64,000 bases of DNA from Mesorhizobium neociceri (GCF_013520985.1 NZ_JACDTY010000023.1:26256-90255), one strand, 5' to 3'. Positions 52,378 to 63,288 are shown, numbered from the stretch's first letter. The notes: generated from the sequence alone by a model not told the origin. Numbers and translations are program-made.

Positions 52378-52884
52378 TCAGCCGACAGCCTTGCGATTGA
52401 CCGTCCCCTCGGCGATCGTCGTCAGCTTCTTGTCGGCGGCCTTTTCTTCGTTAAGCGTTATGGCCAAAAGCTTCGCCACCGCGCTGTTGCCAATTTCTTC
52501 GGCCCAGGCAATCAGCGTGCCATATCGGGTAATCTCGTAATGCTCGACGGCCTGAGCCGCAGTGATCAAAGCCGCGTCGAGAACCTTCTTCTCGGCAATG
52601 TCTCCGGCGATCTCCTTGGCCTCCTTGATGATCCCGTCGATTGCCGGGCAAGCGGTTCCCTTCGGAGACTCGCCGATCAATTCAAACGCCTGTTCGAGGC
52701 GCTGAACATGCTTCTGGGTTTCCCCGAGATGATTCTGCAGCGCCGCCGTCAATTCCCGGTTGGTCGCTTTGTCGATCATGTCGGGCAGGGCTTTCACGAT
52801 CTGCTTCTCGGCATAAAAAATGTCCTGCAAGACATGCAGGAACAGATCATTCATCGACTTGATATCTTTTGTAAAAAGTCCCAT
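52378..52884 (-). CDS. DUF892 (YciE/YciF-like) ferritin-like protein
   Basis: The 168-residue product matches DUF892: LFLHVLQDIFYAEKQIVKAL, NHLGETQKHVQRLEQAFELI, CPAIDGIIKEAKEIAGDIAE and AAQAVEHYEITRYGTLIAWA. Metal-binding Glu/His residues (Glu in AEKQI, ETQKH, EHYE) support a di-iron four-helix bundle. Members respond to osmotic and oxidative stress. It probably leads an operon with the FAD/Rieske gene. Confidence 0.9.
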   Translation of the reverse strand: MGLFTKDIKSMNDLFLHVLQDIFYAEKQIVKALPDMIDKATNRELTAALQNHLGETQKHVQRLEQAFELIGESPKGTACPAIDGIIKEAKEIAGDIAEKKVLDAALITAAQAVEHYEITRYGTLIAWAEEIGNSAVAKLLAITLNEEKAADKKLTTIAEGTVNRKAVG

Positions 52885-53300
52885 CGGGCTCTCCTTGGCT
52901 CTGCGTTGGTCTGGGTAGTGATCTCAGTGTGATGATCAGCGTTTGGCTGCTGAAGAAAGCCGGATCGGCACGTCGCGACGCGGTCTTCCAGCGGCTGGGC
53001 TGACTTTGCCCAAGCCCAACTGATGCACGTCTGCTTCCCTTTAACGGGACCTGTTTCCTTAAGCGAACGCCAGCAACGGATTTTGCTGAGCCCCTCCCCA
53101 CTGCGGGGTCTTTCGTACTGCTTGATGCTGACTGTTCCTGTTTTCGAAGTCATTTGCCGCCTCGTTTGCGACAGAGAGATTCCCTCCGGCTCGCTTCTCA
53201 TGTGCTGCAATGTTCAAACAATGGTACGGCCCGCGCCGCCCTTTGCACCGCCGTAGCTGAGACATAAACGGCTGGTCATTCAACCTTGCTCGCAATATAG

Positions 53301-53325
53301 AACTTGGGAAATGCCTGACGGTTCC
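53301..53325 (-). promoter_or_regulatory. EcfG-like promoter toward the DUF892 operon
   Basis: On the minus strand GGAAC (53325-53321), 16 bp, AGTT (53304-53301). The first recognised gene, DUF892, begins 417 nt further on, so there is a long leader or an unrecognised small gene between them. Chance occurrence cannot be excluded. Confidence 0.4.
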
Positions 53326-53474
53326 ACCAATTGAGCCGGCTCCATTCTCTTCAACATTGTCAGCGACGAAGCGAGATTCAACGAGCGTGGCGGCACGGTT
53401 GCAACATTCCGAGTGCGACGTGCCCAGGACTGCTGACAGCAACTTCACGGGATTCGGGATTGCATGGCGGCTCT

Positions 53475-53499
53475 GGAACCTCGTGTCGTGTGGAAAGTT
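53475..53499 (+). promoter_or_regulatory. EcfG-type promoter of the catalase operon
   Basis: GGAAC (53475-53479), 16 bp, AGTT (53496-53499), 23 nt before ATG 53522. Distance and sequence match the elements ahead of paoABC and the 24-residue-peptide operon. Confidence 0.62.
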
Positions 53500-53521
53500 G
53501 TCCCCGAAGGAGATTCCAGCC

Positions 53522-53620
53522 ATGGTGCGTCCAGATAACAGACCGGTTCCGCCGAGCACTGGATGGCCGCCACCAGGGACTCCAAGGACGATCATCTACC
53601 CCACCTTCGGACGTATGTGA
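53522..53620 (+). CDS. 32-residue Pro-rich peptide gene
   Basis: AAGGAG stands 8 nt before the ATG. The product starts MVRPDNRPVPPSTGWPPPGT and ends PRTIIYPTFGRM. It is too short for a folded domain and is Pro-rich. It is first behind the EcfG-type promoter, 13 bp ahead of the next gene; it could be a leader peptide or a small structural protein. Confidence 0.5.
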   Translation: MVRPDNRPVPPSTGWPPPGTPRTIIYPTFGRM

Positions 53621-53633
53621 CGGAGATAGATCC

Positions 53634-53909
53634 ATGAACGTCGCCAACCTTCAGCTCGAGGGGCTGCTGATGTCGGTAGCAGCGGTCAACAACGCCTTGG
53701 TTCGTGCCTTGAAAACCGCGGAGGCCGCGTTCACCGGCGATCAGCGCCTGTTCGAGGATATGTCACCGGCCAACCGCGATGCCGTGTGCTTCCCTTTGCG
53801 GCTTTTGCAACTGGCGAACACAAGTCAGTTCGAAGCCGGCGTGCCGCCGTTTTTCGAGTTGGCCAAGCAGGTCGGGATCACCAAGCAGCCTTACAACGAC
53901 CAGATGTGA
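53634..53909 (+). CDS. Small helical hypothetical protein
   Basis: A 91-residue protein: NVANLQLEGLLMSVAAVNNA, LVRALKTAEAAFTGDQRLFE, SPANRDAVCFPLRLLQLANT. It looks helical and amphipathic and carries no signal peptide. I recall such proteins in rhizobial stress loci but know no function. CGGAG precedes the ATG. Second gene of the catalase operon. Confidence 0.7.
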   Translation: MNVANLQLEGLLMSVAAVNNALVRALKTAEAAFTGDQRLFEDMSPANRDAVCFPLRLLQLANTSQFEAGVPPFFELAKQVGITKQPYNDQM

Positions 53910-53922
53910 AGGGAGCATAGGC

Positions 53923-54390
53923 ATGGAAGTGCTGGAAATCGTCGTTGCCAACAACGTTGTGGAATTCCGCGGGCAGGGTGGTGAAAACATAATCGTTACT
54001 GTCGCGCAACAAGCGATCTTATCCCCTGAAGAGCTGATCGCAAAATCCAAGATCATGCTTTTGCACGCCGCCACATTTGGCGTCGACGAAGAGAATTCCC
54101 GCGAACGTCGGATAGCCGATGCCGGGGATGAGTATCGGCTTGAGTATCATGACAATGGGGAAATCCGTGAGGTGGGAGGCCTGGTCTTTCCCGATCTGGA
54201 CGCGGTGCGCGACGAATGCAGGCGATCGGCGGAGGACCTGTGGAAAGACGCTCTGTCTCGGGGTGAAGCACCGGTGGGGTGGGCCGTCAGGGCGCGTGAC
54301 CGTCGCGGTGACATCGTCGCCACGGTCGATTTTTCCGACTTGCAACTCGCCTCGGCCAATCTGCACCAGCGATCTCAATCCGGAATTTGA
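53923..54390 (+). CDS. Two-part hypothetical protein with DUF6894-like C-terminus
   Basis: The product is 155 residues. The first half (EVLEIVVANNVVEFRGQGGE, SPEELIAKSKIMLLHAATFG) is of unknown type. The second half, GDEYRLEYHDNGEIREVGGL followed by FPDLDAVRDECRRSAEDLWK, resembles DUF6894 proteins such as the one at 38011-38268. AGGGAG precedes the ATG at 53923. It is third in the catalase operon, 34 bp before the catalase gene. Confidence 0.65.
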   Translation: MEVLEIVVANNVVEFRGQGGENIIVTVAQQAILSPEELIAKSKIMLLHAATFGVDEENSRERRIADAGDEYRLEYHDNGEIREVGGLVFPDLDAVRDECRRSAEDLWKDALSRGEAPVGWAVRARDRRGDIVATVDFSDLQLASANLHQRSQSGI

Positions 54391-54424
54391 GCTCGTCATT
54401 CTCAAGCTTTCAAAGGAGAGAACT

Positions 54425-56538
<2,114 letters not shown>

Positions 56539-56539
<1 letters not shown>

Positions 56540-56588
56540 GGCCCGTTTTCAGACAGGATAGGAGGCGCGCGCAAAGCGGGCCTCTTTA
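56539..56588 (+). terminator. Hairpin after the catalase gene
   Basis: AGGCCCG (56539-56545) pairs with CGGGCCT (56577-56583), followed by CTTTA. The loop is long, so it is a fair but not strong rho-independent terminator for the catalase operon. Confidence 0.45.
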
Positions 56589-56754
56589 GATCACGACCGA
56601 ACAGTACCGATGATGATGCATGAATTTTCATTGTCTGGAACTAAGCATTCAGCGCCAAGCTGATTGGGGATGATGATCCGAAGAAAAACCGTTCGATCGC
56701 CAAGCCGAGTTGGCGCGCGCGGGCCCGCGCGGTTTGAATTCCCGAGAGGGACCA

Positions 56755-56895
56755 ATGAGAACTCGTGGCATCAATTTCCCGACGCTGGATCTCAACAATC
56801 GCCCTGACACTTCGAAGGCTGACTCCGCATCGATAAGCGAGTTGACTCGCAAGAAGCTATTCGCCGATGCGAAGGCCCTCGGGAAGCATGAGTGA
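56755..56895 (+). CDS. Small hypothetical protein (46 aa)
   Basis: GAGAGGG precedes ATG 56755. The product is MRTRGINFPTLDLNNRPDTS followed by KADSASISELTRKKLFADAK and ALGKHE, a polar, probably partly disordered protein. No family recognised. It lies between catalase and the IS element. Confidence 0.45.
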   Translation: MRTRGINFPTLDLNNRPDTSKADSASISELTRKKLFADAKALGKHE

Positions 56896-56971
56896 GATCG
56901 ATGAGGAAGGGTTTGCCTGAACCGCGAGCGATCTCTCTGCGACTGCATAAGATTCGCTGCTCAAAAAGCCA

Positions 56972-56979
56972 GTCAGAGC
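56972..56979. repeat. Target-site duplication, left copy
   Basis: GTCAGAGC directly precedes the left end of the IS66 element; the same octamer follows its right end at 59468-59475. Eight-base duplications are the rule for IS66. Confidence 0.85.
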
Positions 56980-57063
56980 GTAAGCGGTGTTTCCGGACCA
57001 CCTTTCGGGAGTGGTCGCGATCTGTGAGGTTGCCGGTTCTGCATTGGAATCGGAGATCGGCTT

Positions 57064-57498
57064 GTGTCTGGACTTGACCTTACGCTTGACCCGGAGCGGC
57101 AGCCTCGACGTTTCGAGGTGATCAACGGTGCCGGCGGTCGGCGTCGGTGGTCTGTGGATGACAAGGCGCGGATCATCGCGGAGACGCTGGAGCCGAACGC
57201 GATCATTTCCGAGGTCGCCCGCCGTTATGGTCTCAGGCCGCAGCAGGTCTTCGCCTGGCGCCGCGAAGCGCGCAAACAGGTCGCTTCGGTGCAGCAAGAT
57301 TCTCCTGCCTTTGTGCCGGCGGTTGTGGCGGCGGCGGAACCTGTAGCCAGCCGTTCACCGAAGCAGCGGAAACGGCAAGCCACCCGAGATGCCGGCATGA
57401 TCGAGCTTGAGATCGACGGCATCGCGATGCGCGTCGGCCGGGGCGTCGATACCAAGACGGTGACCGCAGTGATCCGCGCGCTGAAGGCGACGTCGTGA
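57064..57498 (+). CDS. tnpA: IS66 TnpA (accessory DNA-binding protein)
   Basis: A 144-residue protein starting at GTG. RRRWSVDDKARIIAETLEPN and EVARRYGLRPQQVFAWRREA form the HTH typical of IS66 OrfA. The C-terminal IELEIDGIAMRVGRGVDTKT is also characteristic. Intact; its stop overlaps the tnpB GTG (GTGA). Confidence 0.88.
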   Translation: MSGLDLTLDPERQPRRFEVINGAGGRRRWSVDDKARIIAETLEPNAIISEVARRYGLRPQQVFAWRREARKQVASVQQDSPAFVPAVVAAAEPVASRSPKQRKRQATRDAGMIELEIDGIAMRVGRGVDTKTVTAVIRALKATS

Positions 57499-57852
57499 TC
57501 GGGCCGACGGGTGCGGTCAAGGTCATGGTGGCGACGAAGCCCGTCGACTTCCGCAAGGGTGCGGAGGGATTGGCGGCGCTGGTGCGAGAGACAATGGGGG
57601 TCCGATCCGTTCAGCGGGGCCGTCTATGTCTTCCGGGCGAAGCGGACTGACCGGATCAAGCTGATCTTCTGGGATGGCACCGGCGTTTGCCTCTATGCCA
57701 AGCGTTTGGAGGATGGGGAGTTCCGCTGGCCGAAAGTGCATGACGGCATGATGCGGCTGACGGCCGCGCAGCTCTCGGCGCTACTCGAAGGTCTCGACTG
57801 GCGGCGAGTCCACGAGGCGCGCCGGACCCGCGTTCCAGCCCAGGCGGGCTGA
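57495..57852 (+). pseudogene. tnpB: IS66 TnpB, frameshifted
   Basis: From the GTG overlapping tnpA the frame reads IGPTGAVKVMVATKPVDFRK and LVRETMG, then fails at a run of five Gs near 57594-57599. The remainder, SDPFSGAVYVFRAKRTDRIK to RRVHEARRTRVPAQAG, continues in another frame. One extra G explains it. TnpB is required for IS66 transposition in those elements studied. Confidence 0.85.
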
Positions 57853-57921
57853 CCCGCGACGAAGTGAATCAGCCTGGATTCCGCTGTCGCGGGCTGTCGG
57901 CGAATATGGTCTGATCCGCTC

Positions 57922-59454
57922 ATGGCGATGACGGCTGACCAGCTTCCCGACGATCCGGACGCGCTGAAGGCGGTGGTCCTGGCGCGCGACGTCGAGAATG
58001 CCCGTCTGATTCAGATCATCAAGGAATTGCAGCGTCACCGCTTCGGCCGGCGTGCCGAGACGCTTCCCGAGGATCAGTTGCTGCTGGGGCTCGAAGAGGC
58101 CGAGCAGATCGAGGCCGCCGACGAGGAAGAGAACGAACAAGCATCTCCCGCAGAGCGTCTGGAGCGCGCCAGGAAGCGCCGGACGAACCGCGGCGCGTTG
58201 CCATCCCATCTGCCGCGGGTGGAAATGGTCGTCGACATCGAGGATCATGCCTGTCCGGGTTGCAGCAATGGCCTGCATCGGATCGGCGAGGACGTGAGCG
58301 AGCGGCTCGATATCGGTACCAGTGCAGCTGCGTGTGATCGTCGTGCGCCGGCCCAAATATGCCTGCCGCGCCTGTGAGGACGTCGTGGTTCAGGCTCCCG
58401 CGCCGGCCCGGCTGATCGAGGGTGGTCTTCCGACCGAGGCAACGTCGCCCAGGTGCTGGTCTCAAAATATGCCGATCACCTTCCGCTCTATCGTCAGGCG
58501 CAGATCTACGCCCGGCAGGGTATCAATCTCGATCGCTCCACGCTCGCGGGCTGGGTCGGCCGCGCCGCCTGGCATCTGCGTCCGGTGCATGAGCGGCTGC
58601 TTGGCAAGCTGAAGTCCTCGCCAAAACTGTTCGCCGACGAGACGACCGCGCCGGTGCTCGATCCGGGCCGCGGCAAGACGAAGACAGGCCAACTCTGGGC
58701 CTATGCCCGCGATGACCGACCATGGGAGGGGAGCGACCCGCCGGGCGTCGCCTATGTCTATGCGCCGGACCGAAAGGCCGAGCGTCCGATCGCTCATCTC
58801 GCAGGCTTCACCGGAATCCTGCAGGTCGACGGCTATGGCGGCTATCGCGTGCTGGCCGACAAAAGCGGCGTCACGCTCGCCTTCTGCTGGGCGCATGTCC
58901 GCCGGCGCTTCTATGAACTGGCAGCAGCTGGTCCCGCGCCGATTGCCAGCGAGGCGCTGAGACGGATCGCCGAGCTCTACAAGATCGAGGACGCCATCCG
59001 CGGCCGATCGGCCAACGAGCGCCGTGCTGCCCGCCAGGAAAAGAGTGCTTCAATCATCGCGGCACTCGACCCATGGCTGCGTGAGAAGCTCGGCCTGATC
59101 AGTCAAAAGACCAAGCTCGCAGAGGCAATCCGTTACACGCTCTCACGCTGGGAAGGGCTCTCGCGCTTCCTTGACGACGGCCGCATCGAGATCGACAGCA
59201 ACGTGGTCGAACGCTCAATCCGTCCGATCGCGCTCAACCGCAAGAACGCCCTCTTTGCAGGCTCCGACGGCGGTGCCGAGCACTGGGCAGTCATCGCCTC
59301 GCTGATCGAAACCTGCAAGCTCAATGGTGTCGAACCGCTCGGCTATCTCGCCGATGTCCTCACCAGGATCGTCAACGGCCACCCCAACAGCCAGATCGAC
59401 GATCTCCTGCCTTGGGTCTACATCAACAAGCTCGAGCTCAAGGCCGTGGCCTGA
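57922..59454 (+). pseudogene. tnpC: IS66 TnpC transposase, two frameshifts
   Basis: The transposase is spread over three frames. Residues MAMTADQLPDDPDALKAVVL to VSERLDI come first. After one extra G near 58316 follows VQLRVIVVRRPKYACRACED to GGLPTEA. After one missing base near 58444 follows VLVSKYADHLPLYRQAQIYA to the end. The DDE landmarks (LFADETTAPVLDPG, LQVDGYGGYR, DSNVVERSIRPIALNRKN) are intact in the last part. Confidence 0.87.
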
Positions 59455-59467
59455 GAACACCGCTTAC

Positions 59468-59475
59468 GTCAGAGC
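59468..59475. repeat. Target-site duplication, right copy
   Basis: GTCAGAGC immediately after the right inverted repeat; exact copy of 56972-56979. Confidence 0.85.
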
Positions 59476-59512
59476 GAGGCCGACATCTAATCATCGCAGG
59501 CCACCCGCTGCT

Positions 59513-60391
59513 TCAGCTATCTGAGCCAGGCAGCTTCTCCGCCACTTCCTTCAACTTCCCCCGGACGGACTTCTCAGTCTTCGATGCGGTCGCTTGCACG
59601 ACCTGCTCGACTTGGTCGACCAACGCGCCACCATCACCGGTCAGGCCCTGCTTGTCAGCTTCATCTTTGACTGTCTGATAGGCTTGTGCCGCGACATCCT
59701 TGGCACGTTCCATGCCTTGTTCAAGGATCTCGCTCGCCTGATCGCGAATCTTGTCACTCAGTTGGCCTACTTGCTCATCTTCAAAGTCGGTCCGAGGTAA
59801 AAGCGCCCCTATTGCCGTACCCAAGGCCAGCCCTAGCGCGGCAAGAACAAGGGGCTCCCTCTGAAGCAAATCAGTTGCCGCCGCCGTGGCCTTGGCTGTC
59901 TGTTCCGCTGTGATGGTAGCAATCTCGCTGGCTCTGCTCGAAATGTCATCTACAGCTTCGGATGCCTTGGTAGACACGGTTTCGGCAGTCCCGCTCACCA
60001 ATGACGCTGCTTTGGAGACCTCGCCTCGACCGGCGTCGCCCAGACCATGGTCGCCTAGATCTGCTACGCCATCGTAATCAGCAAAATCTCGTGGGTGATC
60101 CTGTTCATACGGCTTGAGCGTTGCAGTGGAAGTGCCTACGGCAGGGCGGGTACCTTGGCCAGCCATGAGCCATGCCAAACCGACCCCAACCAAAGCGACG
60201 GGGAGGGGGTTGGCGCCTACTTGCGCCTTCAGGGTTGTAAGAGCACCGCCATCACCCGTGAACATTCCGGAAAACTCATCAATGAGCTGACCGGGCGTCA
60301 TTTTATTGCGGATGGAGTCTGCGGTGTCGGAGACCTTCGCACGCGCAACTTCGGCGTCGTCCTCTAGTTCAGCAGAGGTTTTCTCAATCAT
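59513..60391 (-). CDS. DUF3618-type membrane-anchored protein
   Basis: The 292-residue product begins with a DUF3618 segment (EDDAEVARAKVSDTADSIRN, KMTPGQLIDEF). A short hydrophobic helix follows (PLPVALVGVGLAWLMAGQG). A long Ala-rich helical part has a second helix (PLVLAALGLALGTAIGALLP) and an amphipathic end resembling stress-related coiled coils. Its ATG overlaps the upstream stop (ATGA). Probably an envelope protein of the stress operon 61445-59513. Confidence 0.8.
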   Translation of the reverse strand: MIEKTSAELEDDAEVARAKVSDTADSIRNKMTPGQLIDEFSGMFTGDGGALTTLKAQVGANPLPVALVGVGLAWLMAGQGTRPAVGTSTATLKPYEQDHPRDFADYDGVADLGDHGLGDAGRGEVSKAASLVSGTAETVSTKASEAVDDISSRASEIATITAEQTAKATAAATDLLQREPLVLAALGLALGTAIGALLPRTDFEDEQVGQLSDKIRDQASEILEQGMERAKDVAAQAYQTVKDEADKQGLTGDGGALVDQVEQVVQATASKTEKSVRGKLKEVAEKLPGSDS

Positions 60392-60783
60392 CTGACTTGA
60401 TCCTTGATAACGTCCGCATCGCTTTTAAACTGTGCCGCGGTCCGGTCGGGAGTAAGTTTTGAAAGCTTCATGCTGGCGGAACCATTGCGCACCAGGAACA
60501 GGCCAAGCAGTGCGACAAGAACGCCGACGAGAAGAGATGACCAACCGGCGCCAAGGCCGGCCTGAGCGAGTGCAATGACCAAGGCCTGAAGCAGGACCAA
60601 GAGGGCGGCTACCAGACAGATTGCGCCACCTAGAACCTCAGCCGCTCCGGCTCCGGCTCTCTCTGCCTTTTCGTACAGTTCCGTTCGCAGCAGCTTGCCT
60701 TCAGTCTGAAGCAAGGTCGTCACTTGGTGGGTCAGGTCACTGACGAGCATTATTAGACTGCGTTCGTCCTGGGTCGGCGTCAT
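60388..60783 (-). CDS. Holin-X (Actinobacterial phage holin-like) membrane protein
   Basis: A 131-residue protein. The N-terminal helix LVSDLTHQVTTLLQTEGKLL and ELYEKAERAGAGAAEVLGGA lead into two membrane segments (ICLVAALLVLLQALVIALAQ and SSLLVGVLVALLGLFLV), the Holin-X pattern. In proteobacterial genomes these are not lysis proteins but partners of DUF3618 proteins. ATG 60783 follows GGGAG and overlaps the upstream stop. Confidence 0.82.
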   Translation of the reverse strand: MTPTQDERSLIMLVSDLTHQVTTLLQTEGKLLRTELYEKAERAGAGAAEVLGGAICLVAALLVLLQALVIALAQAGLGAGWSSLLVGVLVALLGLFLVRNGSASMKLSKLTPDRTAAQFKSDADVIKDQVR

Positions 60784-61328
60784 GTGCTGGACTCCCAACG
60801 GGACTGACCGGATTCACCGCTGCCTTGCTCAGAACCGACTGTGCCGGAACCGGTTGCAGGTGAACCGGTAGACGGCGACGAACTTTTGACGAAACGGCCC
60901 AAAGCCAAGCCTGCAATCACAGATCCACCAACCAGCACGCCTGGGTTCTGAGCCCCGAAAGTCCTGATCTCGCTTAGGACCTCCTCGAAGGGTCTGTCTT
61001 TAAGGGAAGCCGAGAGCCGGTCCAGTCCGCCAGCTGCTTCTAGGGCGAATTTCGAGGCCCCACGCTGTTCACTGTTGGCCAAGTGCTCGCTTGCCGCCCT
61101 GATCGCGCCGCTGAAGGCAGCGATTGCACCGCTCAGGTTATTTTGAGCTGCGGCTCCTTGTGCGGCGAGCGCTTCTTTGCCTTCGGAGACGACATCCTTT
61201 GTCTTCTCAGCGAGTTGGTCCTTCGCCGAGCTGACCGCTTCGCTTAGCTTTTTACCGCCCTTGGAAATGTTGGACTGAGGATCCGAAAAGTCGGTGGTTG
61301 GGTGGTTTTTGCCCCGGTCGTCTTGCAT
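60780..61328 (-). CDS. Stress-type helical protein with membrane segment
   Basis: A 182-residue protein starting MQDDRGKNHPTTDFSDPQSN, with GGAG upstream. The N-terminal half is a charged repeat-like helix (LSEAVSSAKDQLAEKTKDVV). A Gly-rich hydrophobic helix follows (PGVLVGGSVIAGLALGRFVK) and a Ser/Gly-rich tail. I recall it with the nutrient-deprivation-induced proteins of rhizobia. Coupled to the holin-X gene. Confidence 0.75.
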   Translation of the reverse strand: MQDDRGKNHPTTDFSDPQSNISKGGKKLSEAVSSAKDQLAEKTKDVVSEGKEALAAQGAAAQNNLSGAIAAFSGAIRAASEHLANSEQRGASKFALEAAGGLDRLSASLKDRPFEEVLSEIRTFGAQNPGVLVGGSVIAGLALGRFVKSSSPSTGSPATGSGTVGSEQGSGESGQSRWESST

Positions 61329-61370
61329 ATCAACGTTCTCCAATTGGTCGCGGTTGGTCGCGGTCAGGCC

Positions 61371-61445
61371 CTAATGCAGGCCGAAAAACGAAAGGATCGC
61401 CAGCACGACGACAACCAGGCCGATAAGATAAATGACGCTGTTCAT
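61371..61445 (-). CDS. 24-residue membrane peptide
   Basis: The peptide MNSVIYLIGLVVVVLAILSF ends FGLH and is a single membrane helix. AGGAGG lies 10 nt upstream of ATG 61445. An EcfG-type promoter ends 25 nt before it, and three coupled envelope genes follow. I recall near-identical peptides in other proteobacteria, which supports translation. Missed by usual length cut-offs. Confidence 0.7.
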   Translation of the reverse strand: MNSVIYLIGLVVVVLAILSFFGLH

Positions 61446-61469
61446 GGTGAGTGTTCCTCCAGTTTGCGA

Positions 61470-61494
61470 AACTTGCCAATCGGCCGTCGGTTCC
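61470..61494 (-). promoter_or_regulatory. EcfG-type promoter of the envelope stress operon
   Basis: On the minus strand GGAAC (61494-61490), 16 bp, AGTT (61473-61470), 25 nt before ATG 61445. Confidence 0.62.
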
Positions 61495-61499
61495 GTGAC

Positions 61500-62007
61500 A
61501 AATTAAAATCTCTGGCGGTTGGAATCGGACCGTCAGATGGCAGCGAAGGCTTGGGGATCACGAGGTAGGAGCGCGCGCCTCAAAATGCTTATCGGACAGC
61601 ATCATCGAGGTGCGAAACAAGCTGCACGACGGTGTATCCGAGAGGCAGGCAGGAGCGACTATTCGGCCGGTCTGCCCGGCTCCCAGTAGTGAACTGAAGG
61701 ACATGATTTTCCGCAAATGCCATAGCTCATTCGCTAGGTGTTGTGTCGGGGCGCAAAACCCATCACAACTTGCAATAGACGTGGTCTCTGTCCCTACGCT
61801 GCGGGACGACCCGACTGGCAGCAATGCAGTACACATCTGCGCCGACATCTAGGCTCCGCGAGCCGTCGCCATGTTCGTTGCCGGTATCATCCGGCCCCAA
61901 TATGGTCATTTCGAAACATTCAGGCCGACTAAGGTGGCGATTGGAAACCAGTACCCGGCCGCGGGTAGATCGCGCCATCATCCGTATTGTCACCCCTGCG
62001 TCCTATT
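61500..62007. other. Intergenic stretch, nothing recognised
   Basis: About 500 bp between the envelope operon and the 3' end of the transporter gene. Only short frames without family resemblance are present on either strand. Confidence 0.45.
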
Positions 62008-63288
62008 TCACAAGAGTTGGACGATCATCACAATCGCCGCTACCGCCATAACCACCGTCGCAGCCCATCCGACGATCCTCATCACTAAGGGGATCGTTGC
62101 CCTGCCCATGATGTCGCGCCGCGCCGTCATCAGCATCATCACCGCCATGACCGGAACGGCGACCACGCCATTGACCACCGCGCTCCAATAGAGCGCCTTG
62201 ATCGGATTGATGGGCGTGAAGTTCAAACAGGCGCCAAGAAGCGTTGCGACCGCGATGGTCACATAGAAGGCCTTGGCCTCAAGCGGCTTCCGGTCGAGGC
62301 CGGTTGGCCATTTGCGCGCTTCGCCCATGGCATACCCCGCAGACCCTGCCAACACCGGGATTGCCAGCAGGCCGGTCCCGATCACGCCAAGTGCAAAAAT
62401 CTCAGACGCAAAGGCGCCTGCCACGGGCTTCAGCGCCTCGGCGGCCTGACTGGTCGATTGGATGTCGGTGACGCCGCTCGCATGCAGCGTCGCCCCAGCG
62501 GTAATCATGATCGCCAGGGCCACGAGATTGGAGAACGCCATGCCGATATATGTGTCGAGCCGAATCCGCGCGATTGCGCTCTGAGCCTGCTTCGGGGCTT
62601 TTTTGAGAGGCTTCCGCTCGGGCTTGGCTTTCTGGTCTTGGACTTCCTGCGACGCCTGCCAAAAGAAAAGATAGGGGCTGATGGTGGTGCCCAGAATTCC
62701 CACCACCGACGTCCAGAAGCCCGCGTGTGTGGTGAATTTTGGGATGAAGAGGCCATGAGCGACTTCGTCCCATGGGACATGCACGACCAGCACGGTACCG
62801 AAATAGGCAAAGAGCGACAGCGTGAGCCATTTCAGCACCGAGACATAACGGCTGTATTTGAGGAATATCTGCAAGATGACGGACACTGCCCCGAACATGA
62901 TGATATATGCGAGATGCGGTCCGCCAATGATCAGTTGCAGGGCGGCGCCCATGGCACCGAGGTCGGCGCCGATATTGATGATGTTGGCGACAAGGAGCAA
63001 CACTACAACCGCATGAAGCAGCCAGTTCGGATAATACCGGCGCATGTTTCCGGCAATTCCGTGGCCGGTGGTTCGCCCGATCCGGGCGCTGATCTCCTGC
63101 ACCACCGACATCAGCGGATAGCTGAACAGCATAGTCCATGTGAGGCCGAAGCCGAACTGCGCACCCGCCTGGGAATAGGTGGCAATGCCGCTGGGGTCGT
63201 CGTCGGATGCTCCCGTTATCACGCCAGGTCCCAAGATGCCCAGAAGCCGGGGCTTAGTTGGGCCAACAACCGGATCGCTCTTTTGCAT
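62008..63288 (-). CDS. Nramp-family divalent metal transporter
   Basis: The product is 426 residues from ATG 63288 with about eleven membrane segments. The first helix has GPGVITGASDDDPSGIATYS in place of the DPGN motif of classical manganese transporters, which places it with Nramp-related proteins that may prefer other divalent ions. ISPYLFFWQASQEVQDQKAK and ALYWSAVVNGVVAVPVMAVM are further landmarks. GGAAGG lies ahead of the ATG. Substrate uncertain; supply of Mn or Fe under oxidative stress is a guess. Confidence 0.88.
   Translation of the reverse strand: MQKSDPVVGPTKPRLLGILGPGVITGASDDDPSGIATYSQAGAQFGFGLTWTMLFSYPLMSVVQEISARIGRTTGHGIAGNMRRYYPNWLLHAVVVLLLVANIINIGADLGAMGAALQLIIGGPHLAYIIMFGAVSVILQIFLKYSRYVSVLKWLTLSLFAYFGTVLVVHVPWDEVAHGLFIPKFTTHAGFWTSVVGILGTTISPYLFFWQASQEVQDQKAKPERKPLKKAPKQAQSAIARIRLDTYIGMAFSNLVALAIMITAGATLHASGVTDIQSTSQAAEALKPVAGAFASEIFALGVIGTGLLAIPVLAGSAGYAMGEARKWPTGLDRKPLEAKAFYVTIAVATLLGACLNFTPINPIKALYWSAVVNGVVAVPVMAVMMLMTARRDIMGRATIPLVMRIVGWAATVVMAVAAIVMIVQLL

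Larger units (their letters stand above)
52885..53521. other. Divergent promoter region with two EcfG-like elements
   Basis: About 640 bp between the DUF892 operon (minus) and the catalase operon (plus). It holds one EcfG-like element in each direction (53301-53325 minus, 53475-53499 plus). Frames on the minus strand here (for example 53059-53595) are not convincing genes. Confidence 0.55.
56980..59467 (+). mobile_element. IS66-family insertion sequence
   Basis: The element is 2488 bp. Its ends are GTAAGCGGTGTTTCC (56980-56994) and, inverted, GTAAGCGGTGTTCTC (59467-59453). It encodes tnpA, tnpB and tnpC in the standard order. The exact 8-bp flanking duplication shows it arrived by transposition and has not been rearranged since. 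tnpB and tnpC contain frameshifts, so it may now be inactive or the reading contains errors. Confidence 0.9.

Noticed and set aside
53059..53595. 178-codon minus-strand frame below an EcfG-like element
   Set aside because: Composition looks non-coding and it overlaps the catalase operon promoter; a shorter gene inside it could not be supported.
59476..59512. Gene interrupted by IS66
   Set aside because: Joining the flanks across the duplication gives no recognisable reading frame, so the element seems to lie in an intergenic site.
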